Shown: in pieces, positions 33,611 through 42,933 of the stretch
How positions within the stretch are numbered: position 1 is the stretch's first letter
How the letters are laid out: every line of letters starts with the position of its first letter
From: an uncultured Phocaeicola sp.
GTDB taxonomy: Bacteria; Bacteroidota; Bacteroidia; Bacteroidales; Bacteroidaceae
Length of the DNA stretch: 59,301 nt
NCBI GenBank assembly: GCA_944320855.1
Contig: CALUJF010000015.1
Coordinates: 1-59,301, forward strand
Reading direction: 5' to 3'
Program-made: the position numbers and the translations under genes
The notes under the pieces: generated by a model
The model's input: the letters and a program-made list of their open reading frames with translations, nothing else
Told to the model about the DNA's origin: nothing
Database searches by the model: none

Positions 33611-34951
33611 ATGAACAGCGAAGAAATCAAAAAAATCACGGAACTAATAGAGAATAAGGAACCTGACAAGGTAAAGGAACTCCTTAATGATTTACATCCT
33701 GCCGATATAGCAGAACTCTGCAACGAACTGAATGCGGAGAATGCCAGATTCGTCTATCTGCTTCTTGACAATGAAACAGCAGCCGACGTACTCGTGGAAA
33801 TGGACGAGGACGCACGTAAAGAATTTCTTGACATTCTGCCATCGGAAACAATCGCTAAACGCTTTGTGGACTACATGGACTCGGATGACGCCGTGGATAT
33901 CATCCGAGAAATGGACGAGGACAAACAGGAAGAAGTCCTGTCACACATTGAAGACATCGAACAGGCCGGTGACATCGTAGACCTTCTGAAATACGATGAA
34001 GATACCGCCGGCGGTCTGATGGGTACGGAAATGGTGATAGTGAAAGAGAACTGGAGTATGCCCGAATGCCTGAGGGAAATGCGCATTCAGGCTGAAGAGA
34101 TGGACGAAATCTACTATGTGTATGTAGTAGACGACGACGAACGTCTGAGAGGTGTGTTTCCACTTAAAAAGATGATAACCAGCCCATCTGTGTCAAAAGT
34201 CAAACACGTTATGAAGAAAGACCCTGTATCCGTACATGTAGACACACCGATAGAAGAGGTGGTACAGATAATCGAAAAGTATGACCTTGTGGCTGTGCCT
34301 GTGGTGGACAGTATAGGACGACTGGTAGGGCGAATCACCGTAGACGACGTTATGGACGAAGTACGTGAACAGGCCGAAAGGGATTACCAGTTGGCATCCG
34401 GTCTCTCGCAGGACGTAGAATCGGACGATAACGTATTCAGACAGACTACGGCACGTCTGCCATGGCTTATCATAGGTATGCTCGGAGGAATAGGCAACTC
34501 AATGATTTTGGGAAACTTCGACAGTACTTTTGCCGCACATCCGGAAATGGCTTTATATATTCCGTTGATTGGTGGTACAGGAGGAAATGTCGGTACACAG
34601 TCGTCGGCACTTGTAGTACAGGGACTTGCCAACAGTTCGCTCGACTCAACAAATACACTGAAACAGGTGGCAAAGGAAGCAGTTGTGGCACTTATTAATG
34701 CATCCATAATCTCACTATTGGTATATATATATAACTTTATACGCTTCGGTGCCAGTGCAACAGTAAGCTATTCGGTATCTATCAGCCTTTTTGCCGTTGT
34801 CATGTTTGCATCCATTTTCGGAACATTGGTTCCTATGACATTAGAAAAACTGAAGATAGATCCGGCTATAGCTACCGGTCCGTTCATATCAATTACAAAC
34901 GACATTATAGGCATGATGCTATATATGGGAATAACTGTTTTATTGTCATAA
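33611..34951 (+). CDS. mgtE: MgtE magnesium channel/transporter
   Basis: A 446-residue protein with the full MgtE layout. The helical N domain (about 1-130) has LNDLHPADIAELCNEL and SDDAVDIIREMDEDKQEEVL. Two CBS domains (about 135-255) are each recognisable (HVMKKDPVSVHVDTPIEEVV). Five membrane segments end the protein, with the pore motif PLIGGTGGNVGTQSSALVVQ. Cytoplasmic Mg closes the channel through the N and CBS domains. No room for an M-box riboswitch exists in the 40-nt gap after rsmA, so control is likely at the protein level. Confidence 0.96.
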   Translation: MNSEEIKKITELIENKEPDKVKELLNDLHPADIAELCNELNAENARFVYLLLDNETAADVLVEMDEDARKEFLDILPSETIAKRFVDYMDSDDAVDIIREMDEDKQEEVLSHIEDIEQAGDIVDLLKYDEDTAGGLMGTEMVIVKENWSMPECLREMRIQAEEMDEIYYVYVVDDDERLRGVFPLKKMITSPSVSKVKHVMKKDPVSVHVDTPIEEVVQIIEKYDLVAVPVVDSIGRLVGRITVDDVMDEVREQAERDYQLASGLSQDVESDDNVFRQTTARLPWLIIGMLGGIGNSMILGNFDSTFAAHPEMALYIPLIGGTGGNVGTQSSALVVQGLANSSLDSTNTLKQVAKEAVVALINASIISLLVYIYNFIRFGASATVSYSVSISLFAVVMFASIFGTLVPMTLEKLKIDPAIATGPFISITNDIIGMMLYMGITVLLS

Positions 34952-35108
34952 GAAAGCTATTCATATTTATTGTAACAGCTGTAAAAGTGTAGTATTTTTC
35001 TGCCGAAAATAAAAATACTGCACACAAAATTATGATTTTTAAATATTATTTCTTTAATTTGTAATTATATCATTCTAAAAAGAAACATTCTTAAATATCT
35101 ACATACGC

Positions 35109-36908
35109 ATGGAAGTTAATGAAACAAACCGCCCGCTAACCGAAGATCAGACAAATGTATCTGAAACTTTGGTTCCTACTGTTGAAGAAACAACAGATAA
35201 CGTAAAGTATGAACCTAAGCAGACTAAAGAGGAAGTAATACTACGTTTAAAAGAAATAAACAAAAACGCATGTGAAGCAGACAAACAGGAAATTGATCTG
35301 CTGAAACAAACGTTTTACAAACTGCATAAGGCTGAACAGGAAGCTAACAAAAAGGCCTTTATCGAATCGGGTGGAGACGCCGGTTCCTTTATTCCAAGTC
35401 CAGACCCAATGGAAGCGGAAATGAAATCCGTTCTGGCCGAAATAAAGGAAAAAAGAAATTCCATGATAGCTGCATTAGAGAAAGAAAAAGAAGAAAATCT
35501 CCAGAAAAAAATGGACATTCTGGAAAAGATGAAGAATCTTACAGACTTATCGGAAGATGCAGGAAAGAACTACAATGAATTCAAGGCTTTGCAACAGGAA
35601 TGGAATGAGATAAAACTGATTCCTGCAAACAAAATAAATGAAATCTGGAAGACTTATCAGCTGTACACTGAGAAATTCTATGACATGCTGAAACTCAATA
35701 ACGAGTTCAGAGAATATGACTTCAAAAAGAACCTTGAACTGAAGACACGCATCTGCGAAGCTGCAGAAAAGTTGGCTGAAGAACCTGACGTGATTTCAGC
35801 TTTCCACCAACTGCAAAAGTTGCATCAGGAATTTCGCGAAATAGGCCCTGTGGCAAAAGAAATGCGTGAAAGCATCTGGGCAAGATTCAAGGCTGCATCG
35901 ACTGCTGTAAACAAAAGACACCAAAAACACTTTGAGGACTTGAAGGAGCAGGAACAGAACAATCTTGACCAGAAGACTGTGATTTGCGAGATAGCAGAAG
36001 CTATGGAATACGACAAATTCACAACATTCACCGATTGGGAAGACAAGACTCAGGAAATACTTGCTCTTCAGGCTAAATGGAAAACCATCGGTTATGCACC
36101 GCAAAAAATGAATCTGAAGATTTTCGAAAGATTCCGTGCTGCATGTGATGAGTTTTTCAAGCGTAAAGCAGAGTTCTTCAAGAACGTGAAAGAAAACATG
36201 TCGCTGAATCTTGAAAAGAAAAAAGAACTGTGCGAAAAGGCTGAAGCACTGAAAGACAGTACTAACTGGAAGGAAACAGCAGACATCCTGACAAAACTCC
36301 AGAAGGAATGGAAGACAATAGGTCCTGTACAGAAAAAGTACTCGGATGCCGTATGGAAACGATTTATCGGAGCATGTGATTACTTCTTTGAACAGAAAGC
36401 CAAAGCTACATCTTCCCAGCGTTCGGAAGAGCTTGAGAATTTAAGTAAGAAAGAGGCTGTCCTGAAACAGATAGAGGAACTTGAAAAAACTGAAGTTTAC
36501 GATGAAACCATAGGGGACAAAATCAAATCACTGATATCGGAATGGAACAGCATCGGTTTTGTTCCTTTCAAGGATAAAGACAGACTGTACAAAGAGTTCC
36601 GCACTTTAGTAGACAAGATATTCGACAAGGCAAACCTTTCTGCAGCTGAGAAGAAGCTCAATACTTATAAATCTGCACTTAACAAAGATACAAACCTGTA
36701 TAAGGAAAGGGAAAAATTGGTCAGAATATACGAAAGAATCAAAAACGAAATCAAGACTTACGAAAATAACCTTGGTTTCTTAAGTTCATCTTCGAAGAAA
36801 GGTAATTCTCTGGTAAATGAAATATCAAGAAAGGTAGAAAAACTGAAGAACGACCTTGATTTGACTCTGAAAAAGATTGAGGCTATAGATGAAACTATGA
36901 AAGAATAA
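35109..36908 (+). CDS. DUF349 repeat coiled-coil protein
   Basis: A 599-residue, strongly charged, helical protein built from repeated DUF349 units, each with a W-x-x-I/L motif: LQQEWNEIKLIPANKINEIW, LQAKWKTIGYAPQK, LQKEWKTIGPVQKKYSDAVW and ISEWNSIGFVPFKDKD. The ends are coiled coil (KVEKLKNDLDLTLKKIEAID). No signal peptide, so cytoplasmic. DUF349 proteins are widespread in Bacteroidetes and have no firmly established function. It stands alone, with a strong terminator just after. Confidence 0.92.
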   Translation: MEVNETNRPLTEDQTNVSETLVPTVEETTDNVKYEPKQTKEEVILRLKEINKNACEADKQEIDLLKQTFYKLHKAEQEANKKAFIESGGDAGSFIPSPDPMEAEMKSVLAEIKEKRNSMIAALEKEKEENLQKKMDILEKMKNLTDLSEDAGKNYNEFKALQQEWNEIKLIPANKINEIWKTYQLYTEKFYDMLKLNNEFREYDFKKNLELKTRICEAAEKLAEEPDVISAFHQLQKLHQEFREIGPVAKEMRESIWARFKAASTAVNKRHQKHFEDLKEQEQNNLDQKTVICEIAEAMEYDKFTTFTDWEDKTQEILALQAKWKTIGYAPQKMNLKIFERFRAACDEFFKRKAEFFKNVKENMSLNLEKKKELCEKAEALKDSTNWKETADILTKLQKEWKTIGPVQKKYSDAVWKRFIGACDYFFEQKAKATSSQRSEELENLSKKEAVLKQIEELEKTEVYDETIGDKIKSLISEWNSIGFVPFKDKDRLYKEFRTLVDKIFDKANLSAAEKKLNTYKSALNKDTNLYKEREKLVRIYERIKNEIKTYENNLGFLSSSSKKGNSLVNEISRKVEKLKNDLDLTLKKIEAIDETMKE

Positions 36909-36927
36909 TCTGAATATACATTATAAA

Positions 36928-36973
36928 ACAACGGGAGCAGGATTTTTAAAGTCCGGCTCCCGTTGTTTTTTCT
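36928..36973. terminator. Bidirectional terminator
   Basis: AACAACGGGAGC (36928-36939) and GCTCCCGTTGTT (36957-36968) form a perfect 12-bp stem with T on the plus-strand side. It separates the DUF349 gene from the convergent Nfn-like gene. Confidence 0.9.
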
Positions 36974-36982
36974 AAAATATTA

Positions 36983-39277
36983 TCATTTGCCACTTAACTG
37001 TTTGTCCATAGCTGCTGCTGCGCGACGACCGTCACCCATAGCAAGGATTACAGTAGCACCACCACGAACTATATCACCACCGGCATATATTGTAGGGATA
37101 GAAGACTGCATATCTTCATTTACAGCTATTGTACCTTTACGTCCGAGTTCAAGTCCCGGAATTGAATTAGGAACGATAGGGTTAGGAGATACACCTACAC
37201 TGACGATAGCCATATCTATGTCTATTGTTTCTATTGCACCAGGTATGGCAACAGGACTGCGACGGCCTGAGGCATCAGGTTCGCCAAGTTCCATCTTCTG
37301 AAGAACTACCTGCTTTACACGTCCTTTTTCATCTGCAATATATTCGATAGGATTATGCAATGTAAGGAATTCAACTCCTTCTTCCTTGGCATGCTTAACT
37401 TCTTCAAGACGAGCAGGCATTTCAGCTTCAGAACGACGATAGATAATCATTGCTCTTTCAGCACCAAGACGGCGTGCAGTACGGACAGAGTCCATAGCAG
37501 TGTTACCGCCACCGATTACAGCCACACGCTTACCGAATGTGACAGGAGTATCGGAATCCTCGCTTGCAGCATCCATAAGATTGACACGAGTAAGATACTC
37601 GTTTGAAGACATGATATTGATAGAGTTCTCTCCAGGTATGTTCATAAAGTTAGGAAGTCCGGCACCTGAAGCGACAAATATACCTTTGTAACCTTCATTC
37701 TCAAGGTCTTCAACGCTTACAGTCTTACCGATAATGCAGTCTTTCACGAATTTCACTCCCATCTTAGACAAGTTGTCAATCTCTACATCAACAATCTTGT
37801 TAGGCAGACGGAATTCAGGAATACCGTATTTCAACACACCGCCGATTTCGTGCAATGCTTCGAATACTGTCACATCGTAACCCATCTTGGCCATGTCACC
37901 TGCAAATGACAAGCCGCAAGGTCCTGAACCTACAACTGCAACCTTGATACCTTTCTTTTCAGCTACTTCAGGAACAGAGATTTGTCCGCTTTCGCGTTCA
38001 TAGTCGGCAGCGAAGCGTTCCAGATAACCGATAGCAACAGCTTCATGACCCATTTTCAGATGGATACATTTAGACTCACACTGTTTTTCCTGTGGACAAA
38101 CACGTCCGCAAACAGCAGGAAGTGCACTTGTCTGTTTCAACACACGTGCCGCTTCAAGGAATTCGCCGCGTTCGATATTCTTTATAAATGTCGGTATATT
38201 AATTCCTACCGGACAGCCCTCCATACATGAAGGATTTGCACAGTCAAGACAACGTTTTGCTTCTGTAAGAGCCTGTTCTTCATTCAAGCCCAGGTTAACT
38301 TCTTCCTTACGGCTGTGTGAACGATATTCAGGATCAAGTTCGTTCATATGAACGCGTGGGATAAGAGTACGTTCCTTTGGCTTCATACTCTTACGCAATT
38401 CTTCACGCCACTGTGCAGAACGGTCGTCAGCCGGTTTTACAGCTTCGCATGTATCCGGTTTAGGATCGAGTTTGTGGATTTCTTCCACTTCGATTTCCTT
38501 GAATGCTCCCATACGTTTCAGCATTTCATCGAAATCAACCTGATGACCGTCAAATTCAGGACCATCCACACAAACGAACTTGGTCTTACCTCCTACAGTG
38601 ATACGGCAAGCACCACACATACCTGTACCGTCCACCATTATAGTATTCAAAGATACATCTGTAGGAATTTCATATTTCTTTGTAAGCAGACAAACGAACT
38701 TCATCATGATGGCAGGACCGATGGCAAAACACTTGTCCACCTTCTCGCGCTTGATAACTTCTTCTATACCTTCTGTCACCAGACCTTTCTTTCCGTATGA
38801 GCCGTCATCAGTCATGATAATTACTTCGTCAGAACTTGCACGCATTTCTTTTTCAAGAATAATAAGTTCTTTTGAACGTCCGGCCAATACCGTAATGACT
38901 TTGTTTCCGGCTGCCTTAAGAGCCTGAACGATAGGAAGCATAGGAGCAACACCGACTCCACCTCCGGCACAAACTACAGTACCGAAATTCTCAATATGTG
39001 TCGCCTTGCCAAGAGGTCCTACAACGTCATTAATATAATCTCCCTCATTCAGTTCACACAGACGAGTTGAAGACAATCCCACTTTCTGTACAACTAAAGT
39101 AATTGTACCTTTCACAGGATCGGCTTCAGCAATAGTAAGAGGCATACGTTCGCCTTTTTCGCCTACACGCACTATGACAAAATGACCGGCCTTGCGTGAC
39201 TTTGCTATCAGAGGAGCTTCTATAACCAATTTAAAAACCTTCTCTGAAAAATGTTCTTTTGAAATAATTTTGTTCAT
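36983..39277 (-). CDS. Fused NfnA-NfnB-type ferredoxin:NADP+ oxidoreductase (DHOD-B/GltD-like fusion)
   Basis: A 764-residue fusion from ATG 39277 (MNKIISKEHF); a GTG at 39286 would add three residues. Residues 1-280 are an FNR-like FAD/NAD unit (KAGHFVIVRV, ERMPLTIAEAD, CAGGGVGVAPMLPIVQAL) with a [2Fe-2S] site GMCGACRITVGGKTKFVC. The rest is GltD-like, with two [4Fe-4S] sites (CLDCANPSCMEGCP and CGRVCPQEKQCESKC), FAD motif VAVVGSGPCGLSFAG and NADPH motif VAVIGGGNTAMDSVRTARRL. The same parts are separate subunits in the electron-bifurcating NfnAB. It is divergent from the ferredoxin and Kor genes, its likely partners. Without assay, glutamate synthase small-subunit activity is the main alternative. 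Confidence 0.9.
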   Translation of the reverse strand: MNKIISKEHFSEKVFKLVIEAPLIAKSRKAGHFVIVRVGEKGERMPLTIAEADPVKGTITLVVQKVGLSSTRLCELNEGDYINDVVGPLGKATHIENFGTVVCAGGGVGVAPMLPIVQALKAAGNKVITVLAGRSKELIILEKEMRASSDEVIIMTDDGSYGKKGLVTEGIEEVIKREKVDKCFAIGPAIMMKFVCLLTKKYEIPTDVSLNTIMVDGTGMCGACRITVGGKTKFVCVDGPEFDGHQVDFDEMLKRMGAFKEIEVEEIHKLDPKPDTCEAVKPADDRSAQWREELRKSMKPKERTLIPRVHMNELDPEYRSHSRKEEVNLGLNEEQALTEAKRCLDCANPSCMEGCPVGINIPTFIKNIERGEFLEAARVLKQTSALPAVCGRVCPQEKQCESKCIHLKMGHEAVAIGYLERFAADYERESGQISVPEVAEKKGIKVAVVGSGPCGLSFAGDMAKMGYDVTVFEALHEIGGVLKYGIPEFRLPNKIVDVEIDNLSKMGVKFVKDCIIGKTVSVEDLENEGYKGIFVASGAGLPNFMNIPGENSINIMSSNEYLTRVNLMDAASEDSDTPVTFGKRVAVIGGGNTAMDSVRTARRLGAERAMIIYRRSEAEMPARLEEVKHAKEEGVEFLTLHNPIEYIADEKGRVKQVVLQKMELGEPDASGRRSPVAIPGAIETIDIDMAIVSVGVSPNPIVPNSIPGLELGRKGTIAVNEDMQSSIPTIYAGGDIVRGGATVILAMGDGRRAAAAMDKQLSGK

Positions 39278-39334
39278 TTTGAGCACTTAAAGTTAGTTAT
39301 ATTTCTGTTTTTCATTCTTTTTGTTTCAACCTCG

Positions 39335-39365
39335 CAAAGGTATAACAAATAAAAATACTTACAAA
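39335..39365 (-). promoter_or_regulatory. Promoter of the Nfn-like gene
   Basis: On the minus strand: -33 TTTG (39365-39362), 19-nt spacer, -7 TACCTTTG (39342-39335). Both boxes and the spacing fit the Bacteroides consensus exactly. The leader would be about 50 nt. Confidence 0.8.
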
Positions 39366-39456
39366 AGAAATACATGAAATAACGACAAAACACACTAAAA
39401 AAGGACAAATGATGACGATTTATTCTTAAAAATAGACTTTGATAATAAATAAAATG

Positions 39457-39464
39457 TATCTTTG
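39457..39464 (+). promoter_or_regulatory. -7 promoter element of the TPR-kor operon
   Basis: TATCTTTG, 27 nt before the ATG at 39492. No TTTG at normal -33 spacing. Confidence 0.5.
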
Positions 39465-39491
39465 CATACGTCTTAAACATTTTGTATTTTG

Positions 39492-39770
39492 ATGAACGAC
39501 ATATTGGAAAACATAAAATCAATGATTAATGACGGCAACATTGCCGAAGCCAAAGAAGCCCTGAGCAAAATTATCAATGAAAACACAGGAAATACAGATA
39601 AAGCATATTATCTGTTAGGAAATGCCTGCAGAAAGCTTGGCGACTGGCAAGGTGCACTCAACAATTATCAGGAAGCGATAAGTATAAATCCGGACAGCCC
39701 GGCCAAAGAGGCAAGGGCTATGGTTATGGATATTCTTAACTTCTATAATAAAGATATGTTTAATCAATAA
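39492..39770 (+). CDS. Small TPR protein heading the kor operon
   Basis: A 92-residue protein starting at ATG 39492 (MNDILENIKSMINDGNIAEA). It has about two tetratricopeptide repeats: EAKEALSKIINENTGNTDKA with YYLLGNACRKLGDWQGAL, and NNYQEAISINPDSP. TPRs bind protein partners. Its place as first gene before a ferredoxin and 2-oxoacid oxidoreductase subunits suggests a role in assembly or interaction of that complex; this is inference. Confidence 0.8.
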   Translation: MNDILENIKSMINDGNIAEAKEALSKIINENTGNTDKAYYLLGNACRKLGDWQGALNNYQEAISINPDSPAKEARAMVMDILNFYNKDMFNQ

Positions 39771-39785
39771 ACTAAATAAGTATAT

Positions 39786-40013
39786 ATGGCTAAAATGAAA
39801 GGAGTGGTGGTAGTAAACACCGAGCGATGCAAAGGATGCAATTTATGCGTAGTAGCTTGCCCTCTTAAAGTATTGGCTCTAACTCCAAAGGTAAATCAAA
39901 AAGGATATAATTATGTACAGCAGGTAGTAGAAGATACCTGCAACGGTTGTTCTTCATGCGCTATAGTATGTCCGGACGGTTGTCTGACTGTATATAGAGC
40001 CAAATGTGAATAA
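39786..40013 (+). CDS. korD: 2x[4Fe-4S] ferredoxin subunit of 2-oxoacid:ferredoxin oxidoreductase
   Basis: A 75-residue ferredoxin with two classical cluster motifs, CKGCNLCVVACP and CNGCSSCAIVCP. It passes electrons from the 2-oxoacid oxidoreductase encoded next in the operon to cellular ferredoxin. It starts 15 nt after the TPR gene and ends 43 nt before korA. Confidence 0.93.
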   Translation: MAKMKGVVVVNTERCKGCNLCVVACPLKVLALTPKVNQKGYNYVQQVVEDTCNGCSSCAIVCPDGCLTVYRAKCE

Positions 40014-40056
40014 CCAATCCTAATCAATAACTAACGAAAAAACAAAAAAAATTAAT

Positions 40057-41136
40057 ATGGCAGAAGAAGTAGTTCTAATGAAAGGTAACGAAGCCATAGC
40101 CCATGCCGCAATACGCATTGGTGTGGACGGATACTTCGGTTATCCTATCACTCCGCAGTCGGAAGTGCTCGAAACACTGGCTGAACAAAAGCCATGGGAA
40201 ACAACAGGCATGGTGGTACTGCAAGCTGAGAGTGAAGTTGCTGCAATCAATATGGTATATGGTGGAGCAGGAACAGGAAAAATGGTAATGACATCATCGT
40301 CAAGTCCGGGTGTCAGTCTGAAACAGGAAGGTATCTCCTATATAGCAGGTGCCGAATTACCATGTCTTATAGTAAACGTAATGCGTGGAGGTCCGGGGTT
40401 GGGAACAATCCAGCCAAGTCAGGCCGATTATTTCCAGACTACCAAGGGTGGCGGACACGGCGACTATCGCGTAATAGCATTGGCTCCGGCATCAGTTCAG
40501 GAAATGGCTGATTTCGTTAAACTTGGCTTTGATCTTGCTTTTAAGTACCGTAATCCTGCCATGATTTTAGCAGACGGTGTTATAGGACAGATGATGGAAA
40601 AAGTCGTACTGCCTGAACCTAAGCCAAGACGCACAGACGAAGAAATCATAGAACAATGTCCATGGGCTTCTACAGGATGTAAGGGACGCAAGCCAAACGT
40701 AATTACTTCTTTGGAACTTGACCCTGCTGTGATGGAACAAAGAAACATACACCTGCAGAACAAGTATGCTGAGATAGAAGCAAACGAAAGACGCTATGAA
40801 GAAATTGAATGCGAAGATGCAGAATATATGATAGTAGCATTCGGTTCATGTGCACGTATCGCACAGAAGGCAATGGAACATGCACGCGAAGAAGGCATAA
40901 AGGTCGGACTGTTCCGTCCTATCACATTGTGGCCGTTCCCTGCTCCGGAAATAGCGAAACGCGCGAAACAAGTTAAAGGTATTTTGGTGGTAGAGTTGAA
41001 CAGCGGACAGATGATTGAAGATGTGAAATTGGCTGTAGAATGCAACATACCGGTACATCACTTCGGAAGACTGGGAGGTATCGTTCCTGATCCTGATGAA
41101 GTAGTAGATGCCCTTAAAGAGAAACTCATTAAATAA
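40057..41136 (+). CDS. korA: 2-oxoacid:ferredoxin oxidoreductase alpha subunit (KorA/VorB type)
   Basis: A 359-residue alpha subunit with the pyrimidine-binding part (MKGNEAIAHAAIRIG, DGYFGYPITPQSEVLETLAE, SSPGVSLKQEGISYIAGAEL) and the transketolase C-terminal part (VGLFRPITLWPFP). The enzyme oxidatively decarboxylates a 2-oxoacid to the acyl-CoA and reduces ferredoxin. 2-oxoglutarate is the usual substrate of this operon type in Bacteroidales, but branched-chain 2-oxoacids (VorB) cannot be excluded. Confidence 0.9.
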   Translation: MAEEVVLMKGNEAIAHAAIRIGVDGYFGYPITPQSEVLETLAEQKPWETTGMVVLQAESEVAAINMVYGGAGTGKMVMTSSSSPGVSLKQEGISYIAGAELPCLIVNVMRGGPGLGTIQPSQADYFQTTKGGGHGDYRVIALAPASVQEMADFVKLGFDLAFKYRNPAMILADGVIGQMMEKVVLPEPKPRRTDEEIIEQCPWASTGCKGRKPNVITSLELDPAVMEQRNIHLQNKYAEIEANERRYEEIECEDAEYMIVAFGSCARIAQKAMEHAREEGIKVGLFRPITLWPFPAPEIAKRAKQVKGILVVELNSGQMIEDVKLAVECNIPVHHFGRLGGIVPDPDEVVDALKEKLIK

Positions 41137-41155
41137 CCCCAGGTAAGAAACTATA

Positions 41156-41326
41156 ATGAATATCGACAGAATAAGAACCATACTGAACATTTTGTTCATG
41201 ATAGGAGCACTTGCATCAGTGATATTATATTTCACTATAGGTGAAGACAAGACCATATTCTTCTATGTGTGTGGTGCTTCACTGTTCCTGAAAATGATGG
41301 AATTCGTGTTCCGTTTCTTACTATGA
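41156..41326 (+). CDS. 56-residue membrane protein between korA and korB
   Basis: A short open frame, ATG 41156 to TGA 41324-41326: MNIDRIRTILNILFMIGALA then SVILYFTIGEDKTIFFYVCG and ASLFLKMMEFVFRFLL. Two hydrophobic segments (about residues 9-27 and 33-47) are separated by GEDKT. It starts 19 nt after korA and uses codons like its neighbours. I do not recognise it; being in the operon, it may anchor the soluble oxidoreductase to the membrane, which is a guess. Confidence 0.65.
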   Translation: MNIDRIRTILNILFMIGALASVILYFTIGEDKTIFFYVCGASLFLKMMEFVFRFLL

Positions 41327-41417
41327 GACATCAGTTTATAAGTTTATCCGTCTTCGAGTCTGTCTGTTTTTCAGGCTCAAAGGCCAAAGAACTTAAAGAC
41401 TAAAAAACTTAAGCAAT

Positions 41418-42185
41418 ATGACTAAAGAAGAAATAATGAAGCCGGAAAATCTGGTGTACCAGAAACCGCGACTGCTCAATGATAATCCAATGCACTACTG
41501 CCCGGGCTGCAGCCACGGAGTAGTACACAAGCTCATAGCCGAAGTGATAGACGAAATGGGAATGAGCGAGAAGGCTGTAGGTGTAAGCCCTGTAGGCTGC
41601 GCCGTATTCATGTACAATTACCTCGACATAGACTGTCAGGAAGCAGCACACGGACGTGCTCCTGCACTGGCTACAGCTATCAAAAGACTATGGCCGGACA
41701 GATTAGTATTCACATACCAGGGTGACGGTGACCTGGCATGTATAGGTACTGCAGAAACAATTCATGCACTAAACAGAGGTGAGAATATCACTATCATCTT
41801 TATAAACAATGCCATCTATGGTATGACAGGAGGACAAATGGCTCCTACCACACTCTTGGGCATGAAGACTGCCACATGTCCTTACGGACGTATTCCTGAA
41901 ATACACGGATATCCGCTCAAGATGACAGAGATAGCAGCCACTCTCGAAGGTACTTGCTACGTGACAAGACAGTCTGTACACACAGTGGCAGCCATCCGCA
42001 AGGCAAAGAAAGCCATCAGAAAGGCCTTCGAAAACTCTATGCAGGGCAAAGGTTCAAACCTTGTGGAAATAGTTTCCACATGTAATTCCGGTTGGAAAAT
42101 GTCGCCAGAAAAGGCCAACAAATGGATGGAAGAAAACATGTTCCCATTCTATCAGTTGGGCGATTTGAAGGACACTACTTTATAA
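41418..42185 (+). CDS. korB: 2-oxoacid:ferredoxin oxidoreductase beta subunit (TPP-binding)
   Basis: A 255-residue beta subunit with CPGCSHGVVHKLIAEVID (conserved CPGC), GVSPVGCAVFMYNYLD, AHGRAPALATAIKR and the thiamine-diphosphate motif GDGDLACIGTAETIHALNRG through IFINNAIYGMTGGQMAPTTL. It binds TPP and Mg and forms the active site with KorA. korC starts 30 nt downstream. Confidence 0.95.
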   Translation: MTKEEIMKPENLVYQKPRLLNDNPMHYCPGCSHGVVHKLIAEVIDEMGMSEKAVGVSPVGCAVFMYNYLDIDCQEAAHGRAPALATAIKRLWPDRLVFTYQGDGDLACIGTAETIHALNRGENITIIFINNAIYGMTGGQMAPTTLLGMKTATCPYGRIPEIHGYPLKMTEIAATLEGTCYVTRQSVHTVAAIRKAKKAIRKAFENSMQGKGSNLVEIVSTCNSGWKMSPEKANKWMEENMFPFYQLGDLKDTTL

Positions 42186-42215
42186 AAGTTCAATCACATT
42201 AATTATTCGAAGAAC

Positions 42216-42758
42216 ATGAAACATGAAATAATTATAGCCGGATTCGGAGGACAAGGAGTATTGTCGATGGGTAAGATACTTGCCTACTCCGGACTGATGG
42301 AAAACAAGGAAGTGACCTGGATGCCGGCATACGGACCTGAACAGAGAGGTGGTACAGCAAACGTCACTGTAATAGTGAGCGACGAAAGAATCTCATCTCC
42401 TATCCTGAGCAAATACGACTGTGCGATAATACTGAACCAGCCGTCGTTGGCCAAATTCGAAAGCAAAGTAAAACCGGGCGGAATACTGATATACGACGGT
42501 TACGGAATCATCAATCCTCCTACAAGAAAGGATATCAAGGTGTACCGAATAGATGCAATGGACGAGGCAAACGAACGAAACATGGCCAAAACATTCAACA
42601 TGATTGTTCTCGGCGGACTGCTGAAATTAATGCCTATCGTTTCGATAGAAAGCGTAGTAAAGGCTTTGCGCAAGACATTGCCGGAACGCCACCATCACCT
42701 CATCCCGATGAACGAAGAAGCTATCCGCATCGGTATGGGAATAATAAAAGAAGCATAA
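42216..42758 (+). CDS. korC: 2-oxoacid:ferredoxin oxidoreductase gamma subunit
   Basis: A 180-residue gamma subunit, the CoA-related domain: IIIAGFGGQGVLSMGKILAY (glycine-rich start), TWMPAYGPEQRGGTANVTVI and NMIVLGGLLKLMPIVS. It completes the KorABCD complex. A strong terminator follows at 42,785. Confidence 0.95.
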   Translation: MKHEIIIAGFGGQGVLSMGKILAYSGLMENKEVTWMPAYGPEQRGGTANVTVIVSDERISSPILSKYDCAIILNQPSLAKFESKVKPGGILIYDGYGIINPPTRKDIKVYRIDAMDEANERNMAKTFNMIVLGGLLKLMPIVSIESVVKALRKTLPERHHHLIPMNEEAIRIGMGIIKEA

Positions 42759-42784
42759 ACAACATTTTATTGCGTAGCATATAC

Positions 42785-42828
42785 AAAAGGAGGACTAATC
42801 TCTCTATGATTATCCTCCTTTTTTCGTT
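42785..42828 (+). terminator. Terminator of the kor operon
   Basis: AAAAGGAGGA (42785-42794) pairs with TCCTCCTTTT (42813-42822); TAATC/GATTA extends the stem inside, and T residues follow. Confidence 0.9.
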
Positions 42829-42895
42829 TTTGTATCGTATCTTAGCCTAAGATAGGCTGTACCTCGGAATTAAAAGCCGAAAACTATGTTTTCGC

Positions 42896-42926
42896 TTTGT
42901 ACTTCTCCCGTTTTGCACTATCTTTG
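42896..42926 (+). promoter_or_regulatory. Promoter of the porin operon, nearly abutting the start codon
   Basis: -33 TTTG (42896-42899), 19-nt spacer, -7 TATCTTTG (42919-42926). The ATG is at 42934, so the leader can only be a few nucleotides. A 6-bp-arm dyad, AGCCTA-aga-TAGGCT (42844-42858), lies upstream and could be an operator. Confidence 0.75.
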
Positions 42927-42933
42927 CCCCATT

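Noticed and set aside
42886-42933. Longer N-terminus for the porin
   Set aside because: It overlaps both promoter boxes and would spoil the signal peptide.
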